Source of the DNA: Flaviflagellibacter sp963786225
GTDB taxonomy: Bacteria > Pseudomonadota > Alphaproteobacteria > Rhizobiales > Methylopilaceae
Assembly (NCBI GenBank): GCA_963786225.1
Contig: CAWAYQ010000029.1
Coordinates: 62,001 to 126,000, forward strand
Length of the DNA stretch: 64,000 bases
Direction: 5' to 3'
Shown here piece by piece: positions 42,035-50,377 of this stretch. Under the pieces are notes generated by a model. It was not told where the DNA came from and ran no database searches. It saw only the letters and a list, made by a program, of their open reading frames with translations. Position numbers and translations under genes: made by a program. Within the stretch, counting starts at the first letter, position 1; every line of letters begins with the position of its first letter.

Positions 42035-42709
42035 TCAGCGGGAATCGGACGACGCCTTCAACCCCTCGATAACAGCCCTTGCTGTGCGAGCGTTGTGTTC
42101 TCGCAATCGGCTTCCGAACTCCTCGCCTTCCCGAGCGCGCAGGGACTCCATGATCCAGTGATGTTCGGCGGATGACTCCTGCCAGCGCTTCGGATCGTAG
42201 TTCACCCGGTACCTCGCCCTCTGCAGCTTTCCGAACATGTCGGCGTAAACCTGCGTCAGCACCTTGTTACCGGTGAGCGCAACGATCCGATTGTGAAATT
42301 CGGTGTTGAGGTCGAAATAGGTCATCAGATCGTTGTCGGCGTGGCAGGCATCCATCCCCCTGACGAGCCCTTCCAGGATCTGAAGATCGATGTTCGATAC
42401 CCGTTCACAGACGAGCGGGCCGGCCATCAGTTCGAGAGCGCTCATTAGGTCGAAGGTTTCCGATATCCCTTCGAGGGAAATGTCGGCAATGACCGCGCCT
42501 TTGTGGGGGCGGATTTCGACCAAACCTTCGGCGGCGAGCAGTTTCAGGGCTTCCCGCAAAGGGGTGCGCGAAACGCCGAAAGCTTGCCCCAGGTCGGCTT
42601 CCGAAAGCCGATCCCCTGGCTGCAGCTCACAACGGATGATCATTTGCCGGAGCCGTTCCAGCACGCCGTCGTGAAGCGGTGCACGAGGGGGGGATTCCGG
42701 CCGATTCAT
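42035..42709 (-). CDS. GntR-family regulator, FCD subfamily (2)
   Basis: 224 residues with winged helix (LERLRQMIIRCELQPGDRLS, VSRTPLREALKLLAAEGLV) and FCD domain (DLNTEFHNRIVALTGNKVLTQ; SAEHHWIMESLRARE). The start at 42709 gives a normal FCD N-terminus; an in-frame ATG at 42790 lies in the promoter. It is divergent from the second amidohydrolase gene across 208 bp and is the likely regulator of the TctABC module. Confidence 0.9.
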   Translation of the reverse strand: MNRPESPPRAPLHDGVLERLRQMIIRCELQPGDRLSEADLGQAFGVSRTPLREALKLLAAEGLVEIRPHKGAVIADISLEGISETFDLMSALELMAGPLVCERVSNIDLQILEGLVRGMDACHADNDLMTYFDLNTEFHNRIVALTGNKVLTQVYADMFGKLQRARYRVNYDPKRWQESSAEHHWIMESLRAREGEEFGSRLREHNARTARAVIEGLKASSDSR

Positions 42710-42917
42710 TGGGAGTTTCCTTTCCAAGCAAGCATGTTGTCGCCATCCGCGGAGGAAGGATTTCGAGTAGAGCCGGTGAGCGAATTGCATTCATCAAATG
42801 CTCATTGAATGTGCAAATGGTGCATAGAATCCATTCATGAAAGATTGCATACAGATATTGCTTTTTGAATATCATTCGACGAGGCTATCTGGGTGAAGCG
42901 ATCAAGAAAGATCCCGC

Positions 42918-44414
42918 GTGCGGTCCATCGCCATCAGGAATTGCCGGATTGCCCGGGGCAGGGAGGCGCTGGTCGGGGCGGAGCCGGTCGATGTCGTGAT
43001 CGAGCGTGGCCGCATTGCGCACATTGCGGCGGGGGGCGAGGGTAGGGCGGCCGAGAGTTTCGATGGTGACGGCTGTCTTTTGACGCCGGGCATGATCAAC
43101 GGCCATTTCCATTCCCACGAGCACTTCCAAAAGGGCCGATTTGACAGGCAGACGCTCGAACTGTGGATGAACTTCGTCCGGCCCCCAAAGCCGGTGCAGC
43201 TGGACGCCCGCCAAGTCTATCTGCGTACCCTGGTCGGGGCGATCGAAGCCATCCGGTCCGGCACCACCACCGTCGTCGACGACGTCAATATCGGCGCCAA
43301 CCTCGACCGCGAGCATCTCGCCGCCGTCCATCAGGCCTACGAGGACGTCGGCATTCGCGCGCTGGTTGGCGTCAGCATGATGGACCTGCCGTTCTTCGAA
43401 GCACTGCCCTTCGTCGAGGAGGAGTTCGAACCCGAACTTCTCGCCGACCTGCGCAAGATTCCGATTGCGAGCGCCGAGGATCTGCTCGCCCTGGCCGAGG
43501 AGCTTGCGCGCACACGGAATCCCAAAACCAACCGCGTCGGATTTATCGTCTCGCCATCGGCGCCTCAACGCTGTACCGACGGTTTCCTGACCGCGCTGCG
43601 CGCGATCGCGGACTCGCACGATTTGCCTGCGATGATCCATTGCCAGGAGACCCGGCTGCAGGTCGTGACGGCACTTTTGGACTCTGGCAAGACCCATATC
43701 CAAAGACTCGACGAGATAGGTTTCCTCAAGCGCGCTACGACAGTCATCCACGGCGTCTGGCTGACGCCGGACGAGATTTCTTTGCTGGCGCGGTCTGGTG
43801 CGACCGTACAGCATAATCCCTGGAGCAATCTGCGGCTCGCATCGGGCGTCGCGCCGGTTCGCGCGCTTATCGAGGCTGGCGTGAACGTCAGCATCGGGAC
43901 CGATGGCTGCTCCTCGACCGACACCTGCAACATCCTCAATTCCGTGGGGCTCGCGGCGGCCCTGCAGTCGCTGCGAAGCGATTCGGGCGACTGGATCAGC
44001 GCACGCGAGGCGTTTCGGGCGGCAACTATCGGCGGGGCGGCGGCGCTGGGGCGCGACGGGGAACTCGGTACCATCGAGGTAGGCGCGCTCGCCGACCTCG
44101 TTCTGTACAGACTCGACTCGGTGTCCTTCACCCCGCAGGGCGATCTGATTCAGCAACTCGTCTATGCCGAGCGTGGCGCCTCGATCCACGCCGCATTTGT
44201 GGAGGGTCGCCCGATCTTTTCCGGCGGTCGCTTTACCGGGATCGACGAAACGGCGATCGTCGCTGAGATTACTCGTGAATTCGAGCGGCTGCGGCCGCTC
44301 TATGACGAGGCCGAAAAATCGGCCGCCCGCATGGTTCCGGCGCTACGGCGAATCCAGTCGCGGTGCGCCTGCCATCCCATCAGCGAAGACACGTTTCAAG
44401 CGAGGTTCATGTGA
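42918..44414 (+). CDS. Amidohydrolase family protein (second)
   Basis: 498 residues, GTG start. Metal ligands: TPGMINGHFHSHEHFQ, the His in PAMIHCQETRLQV, VIHGVWLTPDEI and the Asp in VSIGTDGCSSTD; EVGALADLVLYRL is the C-terminal signature. It belongs to the TrzA/guanine deaminase-like amidohydrolases. It is only distantly similar to the amidohydrolase at 37045. The C-terminal Cys/Arg-rich extension (RRIQSRCACHP) is unusual. Its stop overlaps the next gene (GTGA). It heads a plus-strand operon with a racemase-superfamily enzyme and TctBAC. Confidence 0.87.
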   Translation: MRSIAIRNCRIARGREALVGAEPVDVVIERGRIAHIAAGGEGRAAESFDGDGCLLTPGMINGHFHSHEHFQKGRFDRQTLELWMNFVRPPKPVQLDARQVYLRTLVGAIEAIRSGTTTVVDDVNIGANLDREHLAAVHQAYEDVGIRALVGVSMMDLPFFEALPFVEEEFEPELLADLRKIPIASAEDLLALAEELARTRNPKTNRVGFIVSPSAPQRCTDGFLTALRAIADSHDLPAMIHCQETRLQVVTALLDSGKTHIQRLDEIGFLKRATTVIHGVWLTPDEISLLARSGATVQHNPWSNLRLASGVAPVRALIEAGVNVSIGTDGCSSTDTCNILNSVGLAAALQSLRSDSGDWISAREAFRAATIGGAAALGRDGELGTIEVGALADLVLYRLDSVSFTPQGDLIQQLVYAERGASIHAAFVEGRPIFSGGRFTGIDETAIVAEITREFERLRPLYDEAEKSAARMVPALRRIQSRCACHPISEDTFQARFM

Positions 44415-45175
44415 GCAGGGCAAGCAAGGCAGGCATTCGTCTGGGCATGTTGACGCCGTCCTCCAACACGGTGCTCGAGCCGGTCACGGTCGACATGATC
44501 GCGAATCTGACGGATGTCAGTGCGCACTTCTCACGCTTCCGGGTGACCCAGATCGGGCTTTCGGAAAGCGATCTCGACCAGTTCTCGAACACCGCGATCG
44601 TGCGCGCCGCCGAACTTCTCGCCGATGCGAATGTCAACGTGATTGCCTGGAACGGAACTTCCGCAAGTTGGCTCGGGTTCGACCGCGACGAACAGCTCTG
44701 CGAGGAAATCCAGGCCGCGACCGGCATCCCCGCCTGCACGTCGGTGCTTGCGTTTCGGGAAATCTTTACCCGGGCGGGCGTGCGCAACGTTGGTCTCGTG
44801 ACGCCTTATGTGGATGATGTGCAGAACCGCATCATGAGCAATTGGGCGCGCGCCGGGTTTGCCTGCAGCGCGGAACGTCATCTTGGTCTCAGCAACAATT
44901 TCTCGTTTGCCGAAGTCAGCGAAGGAACGATCGCGAACATGGTTCGCGATGTCGCCCGGGAAGGCTGCGATGCAGCCGCGATCGTGTGTACTAATCTCTA
45001 TGGAGCGTCGATTGCGCCGCAGCTTGAGAGGGAGCTTGGCATGCCGATTTACGATTCCATTTCGGTCACTCTCTGGAAAAGCCTCGCGGTTGCGGGATTT
45101 GAAATGGAGGGGCTGGCTCCGTGGGGTCAATTGTTTAGCGATCCCGTTCTCAACGGGGCAACGCAAGACGCATAG
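44411..45175 (+). CDS. Maleate isomerase/arylmalonate decarboxylase-like protein (Asp/Glu racemase superfamily)
   Basis: 254 residues with RLGMLTPSSNTVLEPVT at the N-terminus, NVIAWNGTSASWLG in the middle and AIVCTNLYGA with the distal catalytic cysteine near residue 194. The position of the first cysteine of maleate isomerases is taken by Asn/Gly here, as in decarboxylase-like members. It could isomerise maleate-type acids or decarboxylate a malonate. GTG start overlaps the amidohydrolase stop. Confidence 0.78.
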   Translation: MSRASKAGIRLGMLTPSSNTVLEPVTVDMIANLTDVSAHFSRFRVTQIGLSESDLDQFSNTAIVRAAELLADANVNVIAWNGTSASWLGFDRDEQLCEEIQAATGIPACTSVLAFREIFTRAGVRNVGLVTPYVDDVQNRIMSNWARAGFACSAERHLGLSNNFSFAEVSEGTIANMVRDVAREGCDAAAIVCTNLYGASIAPQLERELGMPIYDSISVTLWKSLAVAGFEMEGLAPWGQLFSDPVLNGATQDA

Positions 45176-45192
45176 CGTAAGGACGAAATAAC

Positions 45193-45666
45193 ATGCAAAC
45201 CGCGAAACTCAGGGACAGTGGACTAGCCGCCATCGGCGTCGCAATCGGCGCAGGAGCGCTTCTGCTGGTACCCTATCAAATTCCGGGCGGTTCGTTGGGC
45301 GACATTTCAGAACCCGCATCCTCGGCGTTCTTTCCGATCGTCGTCTCCAGCATGCTGGTCGTGTGCTGCCTGATCCTGCTGGTCGGGACTTTGCTGAGAC
45401 CGCTTGGTGATGACGAGGCAGCCACCGAGCCGCTGATCACCTGGAATTACCTGCAGGGCGCGGCGGTGCTCACGGGATACGTCTTCCTGGTGTCCTGGAT
45501 CGGAATGCTGATCGCGACCGGGCTGATGATCGCGACGCTGTCTTACGCCTTCGGATACCGCAACTGGCCGTTTCTGATCGGCACCGCGGTCCTGGTGCCG
45601 CTCAGCATCTGGTTCGTGTTCCGCAAGCTCCTCTACATCGTGTTTCCGGCAGGGATGCTGTTCTGA
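45193..45666 (+). CDS. tctB: Tripartite tricarboxylate transporter, small membrane subunit TctB
   Basis: 157 residues with four predicted helices and the TctB pattern: ALLLVPYQIPGGSLGDISEP followed by FPIVVSSMLVVCCLILLVGT and a C-terminal pair of helices ending VFRKLLYIVFPAGML. It sits directly before TctA with a 1-bp overlap. Confidence 0.88.
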   Translation: MQTAKLRDSGLAAIGVAIGAGALLLVPYQIPGGSLGDISEPASSAFFPIVVSSMLVVCCLILLVGTLLRPLGDDEAATEPLITWNYLQGAAVLTGYVFLVSWIGMLIATGLMIATLSYAFGYRNWPFLIGTAVLVPLSIWFVFRKLLYIVFPAGMLF

Positions 45667-47177
45667 TGTTCGACAATATTCTCCAAGGCTTTCTGATGAT
45701 GGCCAACTTCGGCACGCTTGCCGCAGCGGCCGTCGGCGTCATCGCCGGCATCATTACAGGCGCCATACCCGGCCTTACAGCGACCATGGCCATGGCCGTC
45801 CTTGTACCATTTACCTTCTTCGTATCGCCGATCATCGGCATCCCGTTCCTGCTCGGCGTCTTCAAGGGCGCGATCTACGGCGGCTCGATCCCGGCGATCA
45901 CGATCAACACGCCCGGGACCGCGGCGGCCGCCGCGACGACGATCGACGGGCACGCCCTGGCGAAGAAGGGCGAGACGCGGCGCGCTCTCGAAATGGCTCT
46001 GTATGCCTGCGTGTTTGGCGATCTGTTCTCTACGATCATCCTCATCTTCGCCGCACAAATGCTGGCGCAGGTGGCGATGACGTTCTCGTCGCCCGAATTC
46101 GCAATGTTGCTTCTGTTCTCGCTGACCATGGTCGCCGCGGTCGGCGGAAAGAGCATGATCAGGGGATTGATCAGCGCGGTCGCCGGCGGCCTCATCGGCA
46201 TGATCGGTCTTGATCCGATGTCGGGCGCCTCACGCTTCACGTTCGGCGTGCCCGATCTGATGGGCGGGATTTCTCTCATTCCGCTTCTGATCGGCCTTTT
46301 TGCTCTTTCGGAGGTTCTGCTGCAGCTCGAACGCCGTCAGACAACCATCGCGCCGACCGACGGCAATGGTGGACCGGCCTTGCCGCTCCGCGAGTTTTTC
46401 AGCCATTGGCGCATGCTGCTACGCTCGTCCAGCATTGGAACATTCTTCGGCGTTCTGCCGGGAATGGGCGCCGAGATCGCATGCTGGATTTCTTACGGCA
46501 TTGCCAGCAAACGCTCGAAGAAGCCGAAGGAGTACGGCAAGGGGTCCATCGAGGGGGTGGGCGCTGCGGAATCAGCCGCCAATGCGTCCTGCCCGGCCGA
46601 CCTCATTCCGATGCTGGCGTTCGCGATTCCCGGCGACACCGTCACCGCAGTTCTGCTCGGGGCTTTCATGGCCCACAACATCAACCCCGGACCGCTTCTG
46701 TTCGAGCAGCACGGCCCTCTGGTCTACAGCCTGTTCGCTGTGCTGATCGTCTCGAATCTCATGCTGCTGGTGTTCGGCCGCATCGCGATCCGATGGCTGC
46801 GTAATATCGGCATGGTGCCAAACGGACTGCTGCTGCCGGCGGTCACGGCGCTTTGCTTCGCGGGCTCGTTCGCTGTGAGTTCGAGCTATTTCGACATGTT
46901 CATTACGCTCATTGGCGGCGTGGTCGGCGTCGTCATGCGCAAGCTCGACGTTCCAACGGCGCCGCTCGTGATCAGCCTGCTACTAGCCCCGAGCCTTGAG
47001 CAGAACATCCGCCAGTCGCTCGCCTTCTCAGACGGCAGCCTCGACATTTTTGTAACGCGGCCGATCGCGGCCGGCCTGCTGCTGCTCACCGTTCTGAGCA
47101 TTGCGGGTTTCGCCTGGTCGCGGATGCGGCCCGGAAGGACGAACGACTTGGAACCAACAGTGCAACCACGGGGGTAA
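45666..47177 (+). CDS. tctA: Tripartite tricarboxylate transporter, large membrane subunit TctA
   Basis: 503 residues, 11-12 helices, with both conserved TctA blocks: GIITGAIPGLTATMAMAVLV near residue 30 and KGAIYGGSIPAITINTPGT shortly after, then GVLPGMGAEIACWISYG and IEGVGAAESAANAS in the second half. It couples import of carboxylates to a cation gradient together with TctB and the binding protein. Follows tctB; the binding-protein gene starts 6 bp later. Confidence 0.93.
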   Translation: MFDNILQGFLMMANFGTLAAAAVGVIAGIITGAIPGLTATMAMAVLVPFTFFVSPIIGIPFLLGVFKGAIYGGSIPAITINTPGTAAAAATTIDGHALAKKGETRRALEMALYACVFGDLFSTIILIFAAQMLAQVAMTFSSPEFAMLLLFSLTMVAAVGGKSMIRGLISAVAGGLIGMIGLDPMSGASRFTFGVPDLMGGISLIPLLIGLFALSEVLLQLERRQTTIAPTDGNGGPALPLREFFSHWRMLLRSSSIGTFFGVLPGMGAEIACWISYGIASKRSKKPKEYGKGSIEGVGAAESAANASCPADLIPMLAFAIPGDTVTAVLLGAFMAHNINPGPLLFEQHGPLVYSLFAVLIVSNLMLLVFGRIAIRWLRNIGMVPNGLLLPAVTALCFAGSFAVSSSYFDMFITLIGGVVGVVMRKLDVPTAPLVISLLLAPSLEQNIRQSLAFSDGSLDIFVTRPIAAGLLLLTVLSIAGFAWSRMRPGRTNDLEPTVQPRG

Positions 47178-47183
47178 CACAGA

Positions 47184-48128
47184 ATGAGAAAATTGTTTAT
47201 AGGCGCGTTCGCAGCCGTCCTCATGACAGGCGCGGCGGCGGCACAAGGCTTTCCCGACAAACCCGTTCGGCTCGTCACTCCGTATGCGCCGGGCGGCTCG
47301 CATTCGCTTCATGCCGGCGTAATTACATCGCTCGCCGAAGCTCATCTCGGCCAGCCCTTGATCTCGGTGATGCGCCCCGGCGGCGGCGGCGCGGTTGCCG
47401 CGTCCGAGATCGCTGCCGGACCGGCCGACGGATATGTGCTGCTGTTCGGCGATCCGACTATCAACTCCTTGCGACCGCAGATCGAGGCTCTTAGCTACAA
47501 AATCGAAGATTTCGTCCCGATCGCACGCATCAATTATAGCCCTGCGGTGTTCATCGTCGGTGCCGACGCGCCGTTCAACGATCTGAAGGGTATGGTCGAA
47601 TACGCCAGGGCCAACCCCAACAAGCTCGTCTACAGCTCGGACAACGTGAACGGCTTCACTTATGTCGCTTTTGAGCTTCTCAAGAAGTCGAGCGGCACGG
47701 AAATGAAGGGCATCCAGTTCGGCGGCGGCGGGCCCGCCATCGCTCAGCTCATAGGCGGCCATACGATGGCCTATGCGGGTGATCCGGCGCTGGTCGTCGA
47801 CCACATAACGTCCCGCAAGGTGAAAGCGATCTGCGTGACCGATATCCAGCGTCATCCGACTGTTCCCGATGTTCCGACCTGCAAGGAAGCAGGACAGGAC
47901 GTGGTCTGGCAGTTCTGGCGCGGCATTCTCGTGAAGAAGGACACCCCACAGGAAGCCATCGACAAGCTTCGCGATGCGTTCAAGAAGATCGCGGAAGATG
48001 AGGGCTTCAAGAAGCTGATCGCCTCCATCCGCTCCAGCGTGAACTACCTGGACGGCCCCGAATTTGCCACGGTGCTTCAGCGCGAACAGGCCGACCTCAA
48101 GGCGATGGCCAGCAATCTGAAGCAATAG
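47184..48128 (+). CDS. tctC: Tripartite tricarboxylate transporter, periplasmic binding protein TctC
   Basis: 314 residues with a signal peptide (RKLFIGAFAAVLMTGAAAA) and the Bug/TctC fold: PDKPVRLVTPYAPGGSHSLH, VMRPGGGGAVAASEIAAGPA and FGGGGPAIAQLIGGH. The usual aspartate region that binds the carboxylate is partly different (GGSHSL in place of GGxxD), so the ligand may not be a classical tricarboxylate. Last gene of the right-hand catabolic module. Confidence 0.9.
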   Translation: MRKLFIGAFAAVLMTGAAAAQGFPDKPVRLVTPYAPGGSHSLHAGVITSLAEAHLGQPLISVMRPGGGGAVAASEIAAGPADGYVLLFGDPTINSLRPQIEALSYKIEDFVPIARINYSPAVFIVGADAPFNDLKGMVEYARANPNKLVYSSDNVNGFTYVAFELLKKSSGTEMKGIQFGGGGPAIAQLIGGHTMAYAGDPALVVDHITSRKVKAICVTDIQRHPTVPDVPTCKEAGQDVVWQFWRGILVKKDTPQEAIDKLRDAFKKIAEDEGFKKLIASIRSSVNYLDGPEFATVLQREQADLKAMASNLKQ

Positions 48129-48264
48129 CCGGAACCGCGCAGAACGGACGTCCGCCCAATTCCCCGGAAGGAACGGGCGGATGTTCTTACCGGTCGCAAG
48201 CGGCGCAATCCTCGGAAACGCACAACAGCTGTCTGGCTGGACGTGTCGTTCTCGTCGCCAAACG

Positions 48265-48399
48265 CTGTTCGATCCGCTTGAGGAGGGGCAAACCGCGACC
48301 GTAACCTTGTCCTATGCGGCAACGGACGGCAATGGCGGCACGGTGCAGTCGACGTTCACACTGACGGTTCAAGGCGCCGCTGACGAGTTACACCGATGA
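48265..48399 (+). pseudogene. Fragment of a VCBS/cadherin-like repeat protein
   Basis: FDPLEEGQTATVTLSYAATD plus the following GNGGTVQSTFTLTVQG is one repeat unit of large VCBS/cadherin-type adhesins. No start or neighbouring repeat exists; the upstream ORF part is unrelated. It is a short remnant next to the right att-like repeat. The rest of the 446-bp stretch 48129-48574 holds only that repeat. Confidence 0.55.
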
Positions 48400-48494
48400 T
48401 TGTCGGTACGAATGGTGGCGCCGTCCCAATGCCGTCCCAACGCGATTTTCGAGGTGGTTTGGCCGGTCCCTTCACTCTGAGCGGGGAGCTTAGC

Positions 48495-48580
48495 CCTTCG
48501 GTTTACAAAACCGCTGCTCTACCGCTGAGCTAAACCGGCAACGAGCGCCGGGATACCCGTCCTCAGAGTCGAATTCAAGG
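48495..48580. repeat. att-like direct repeat, right copy (truncated tRNA-Thr)
   Basis: Copy of 35424-35509 with three mismatches, same orientation, 13,071 bp away. It contains the 5' half of tRNA-Thr(TGT) but lacks the 3' half, so it is not a functional tRNA. The last bases overlap the stop codon of the TehA-like gene. Confidence 0.8.
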
Positions 48581-49543
48581 GCGGTATGCCACCGCTGGAC
48601 TCGCCCGACTGATCCCGTGCCAAAGCGTCCGCGCAGCAACGAGCAGCACGAAAGCGTTGGCGGCCGTGAAGAGGATGGGCGCCAGCGTCGCGGCCGCTCC
48701 GCTGTCTCCGCGTTCCATCATGCGCAACGGCGCAAGCGCGAGAGCTGTCGCGCCGAACGTGAACGCCCAGTAACTGGGACCAAACGGCTGCTGCCTGAGC
48801 CAACCCGAAAGGCGAATAAGAACGAGCGCCTGCAGTAACCCGTAGCCCAAGAGGGCGTGTGAGAGCATATCGGGCGGTCCCTGCGAGATCCCCATATAGG
48901 CCATGGCGCCGACTGCCGGCGGAGCCAATTGGATTCCGAACGTCGGTCGGAGGGCGGCTGCCATTTGGGGCCCGGTCAGCAACTGGTGCAAGAGAACGGA
49001 CTCGATCGCCAGCCAGGAGAACAGACCTCCGCCGAAGGCAAGTTGACCCCAATCCGCATAACCAAACGATGCGAGCGTGTTTGCCGTCGCGAACCCCCCG
49101 GCCACGGCTGGCAAATAAAGTACGGGCGTCGTCGTCGCCGGATCGCGATCGCCTTGCCAAAGCCCGCCAATTAGCCAGATGCCGAACAGGAGCGTGAAGC
49201 TTGCCCCGAGAGAAAACAGGCAGATTGCCAAAGTTCGCGAATAGGGCAGCGCGCCACCCGCAATCAGCAGGGTTGCCACGCCGATCAGGCCAATGAAGCA
49301 GCTCTGCACAGGGTGAGCGAGCTCGGCGAGGGCGTCTTGCCGAGCCAGGAGCCACTTGAGACCGAACAGGACGACCAAAACCGCCCAGACCAGCGAAGCC
49401 GCGAGCATCAACATCTCGCCAATCACGGAGGGGAGCAGCCAGACCGCGTGAGCGGCGCGCCAAGCACCTCCGAGGCCGGCAAGGCCCAGAACCATCCCGA
49501 AATACGACGCCGGAACACCGGATGCCAACGCTCGGAGGTTCAT
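48575..49543 (-). CDS. SLAC1/TehA-type tellurite-resistance/dicarboxylate (TDT) transporter
   Basis: 322 residues with ten hydrophobic helices. VPASYFGMVLGLAGLGGAWR at the start is the TDT-family signature; the long central PPAVGAMAYM region carries the pore helix. Family members are anion channels or exporters (chloride, sulfite, dicarboxylates, tellurite). The ATG at 49543 was preferred to the TTG at 49549. It is the first chromosomal gene right of the island. A candidate small RNA and a 13-bp inverted repeat lie upstream. Confidence 0.87.
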   Translation of the reverse strand: MNLRALASGVPASYFGMVLGLAGLGGAWRAAHAVWLLPSVIGEMLMLAASLVWAVLVVLFGLKWLLARQDALAELAHPVQSCFIGLIGVATLLIAGGALPYSRTLAICLFSLGASFTLLFGIWLIGGLWQGDRDPATTTPVLYLPAVAGGFATANTLASFGYADWGQLAFGGGLFSWLAIESVLLHQLLTGPQMAAALRPTFGIQLAPPAVGAMAYMGISQGPPDMLSHALLGYGLLQALVLIRLSGWLRQQPFGPSYWAFTFGATALALAPLRMMERGDSGAAATLAPILFTAANAFVLLVAARTLWHGISRASPAVAYRP

Positions 49544-49598
49544 TTGCAAGGCACCTCTTTGAAGCCAGGCTCCTTCTTTAGGCGCCCACGGCCCCCGA

Positions 49599-49645
49599 CT
49601 GCACCGCGGCTAAGGGGCCGGATTGTTCCCGAAGCCGCGGTGCAG
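49599..49645. repeat. Perfect 13-bp inverted repeat
   Basis: CTGCACCGCGGCT (49599-49611) and AGCCGCGGTGCAG (49633-49645) flank a 21-nt loop, between the candidate small RNA terminator and the TehA-like gene. It may be an operator or a second terminator hairpin; no T-run follows. Confidence 0.6.
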
Positions 49646-49648
49646 GGC

Positions 49649-49756
49649 AAAAAGAAGCCCCGCCAGGGAGGGGCGACGGGGCTTCTCTTCGGAACCGAGC
49701 AACTACTTCGGGGGACGAGTATTGCTCTGAAGCAAAGGTCGGCCTGGCACTGGCCG
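49649..49756 (-). ncRNA. Candidate trans-acting small RNA (about 108 nt)
   Basis: On the minus strand a GATAAT box (49763-49768) with TTGGTT 18 bp upstream (49787-49792) would start transcription near 49756. The transcript has a stem GAGCAATACT/AGTA-G-TTGCTC (49697-49727) with a C-rich loop CGTCCCCCGA. It ends in a strong hairpin AGAAGCCCC/GGGGCTTCT (49653-49686) whose apical part exposes CCTCCC, followed by five Ts. C-rich loops of this kind can pair with Shine-Dalgarno sequences in alphaproteobacterial sRNAs. No ORF overlaps. Confidence 0.55.
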
Positions 49757-49789
49757 CCTGAAATTATCCGTGGGTTTGAGTTATGTAAC

Positions 49790-50194
49790 CAAAACCGTGT
49801 TCTCCTATGCACTCCGCGCCACGAAAGGCCGTGTGCGCAGATTTCGCACCGCCCTGGACCGGCAGGGACGGCTCATTTCCATATCGTGACCAAAGGCAGC
49901 GTCCAGCTCGACGCGGGCGATATCCTGCTGCCCATGGGGAACGTCCATACAGTGCGTACGCCGGGCGCCGCCGGGCACGCGAGGCCGCCGGTCACCACCG
50001 ATTGCCGCAACTCGCTTCGGGTGTGGCGAGCATCGGGCCGGCGATCGATGTCAGGCGCTCCGCTTGGCGACTTGGACGCGGGCGGCCGGAACGTCTTTCA
50101 CGCCGGCGCGATCTCTGCCGGCGAACTCAGCGGCATCATCCGGTGGGCATGCCCGTCGCGACACACCCGCGGCTGTTACCATGTCATATCTTGA
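49790..50194 (+). pseudogene. Decayed AraC-type regulator N-terminal (cupin) fragment
   Basis: One frame reads AHFHIVTKGSVQLDAGDILL followed by PMGNVHTVRTPG, the cupin strand-turn-strand of AraC-family N-domains (FHIV-G...L-AGD-hLLP-G-xH). Upstream and downstream the similarity fades, there is no start codon with ribosome site, and no helix-turn-helix follows before degP. Treated as a remnant. Confidence 0.4.
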
Positions 50195-50377
50195 TATCAT
50201 TGCCGTCCGCCCGTTTGGACGACGGCCGTGCGAACTCGAAATTCGGTTCGTCTTCGAAAGACGCGGTAGTTACGAAGATTTCATGTTGGGGACATGGAGC
50301 CGTAAGGCCCGAAGGCCCATCTGTCGTCCTCAGGCGGCCGAAATGGCTGCTTCGAAATTCAAGCCAAGAGGAATGAC

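Larger units (their letters stand above)
49544..50377. other. 834-bp stretch without an intact gene
   Basis: It contains, left to right, a 13-bp inverted repeat (49599-49645), a candidate small RNA on the minus strand (49649-49756) with promoter-like boxes, a decayed AraC-type cupin sequence (about 49790-50194), and the degP leader. No complete ORF is credible. Confidence 0.6.

Noticed and set aside
48181..48399. Complete small gene at the island's right edge
   Set aside because: Only the last 45 residues resemble a protein family (one VCBS repeat), so it is treated as a fragment.
48495..48540. Second tRNA-Thr gene
   Set aside because: Only the 5' half is present; there is no T-arm or 3' acceptor strand.
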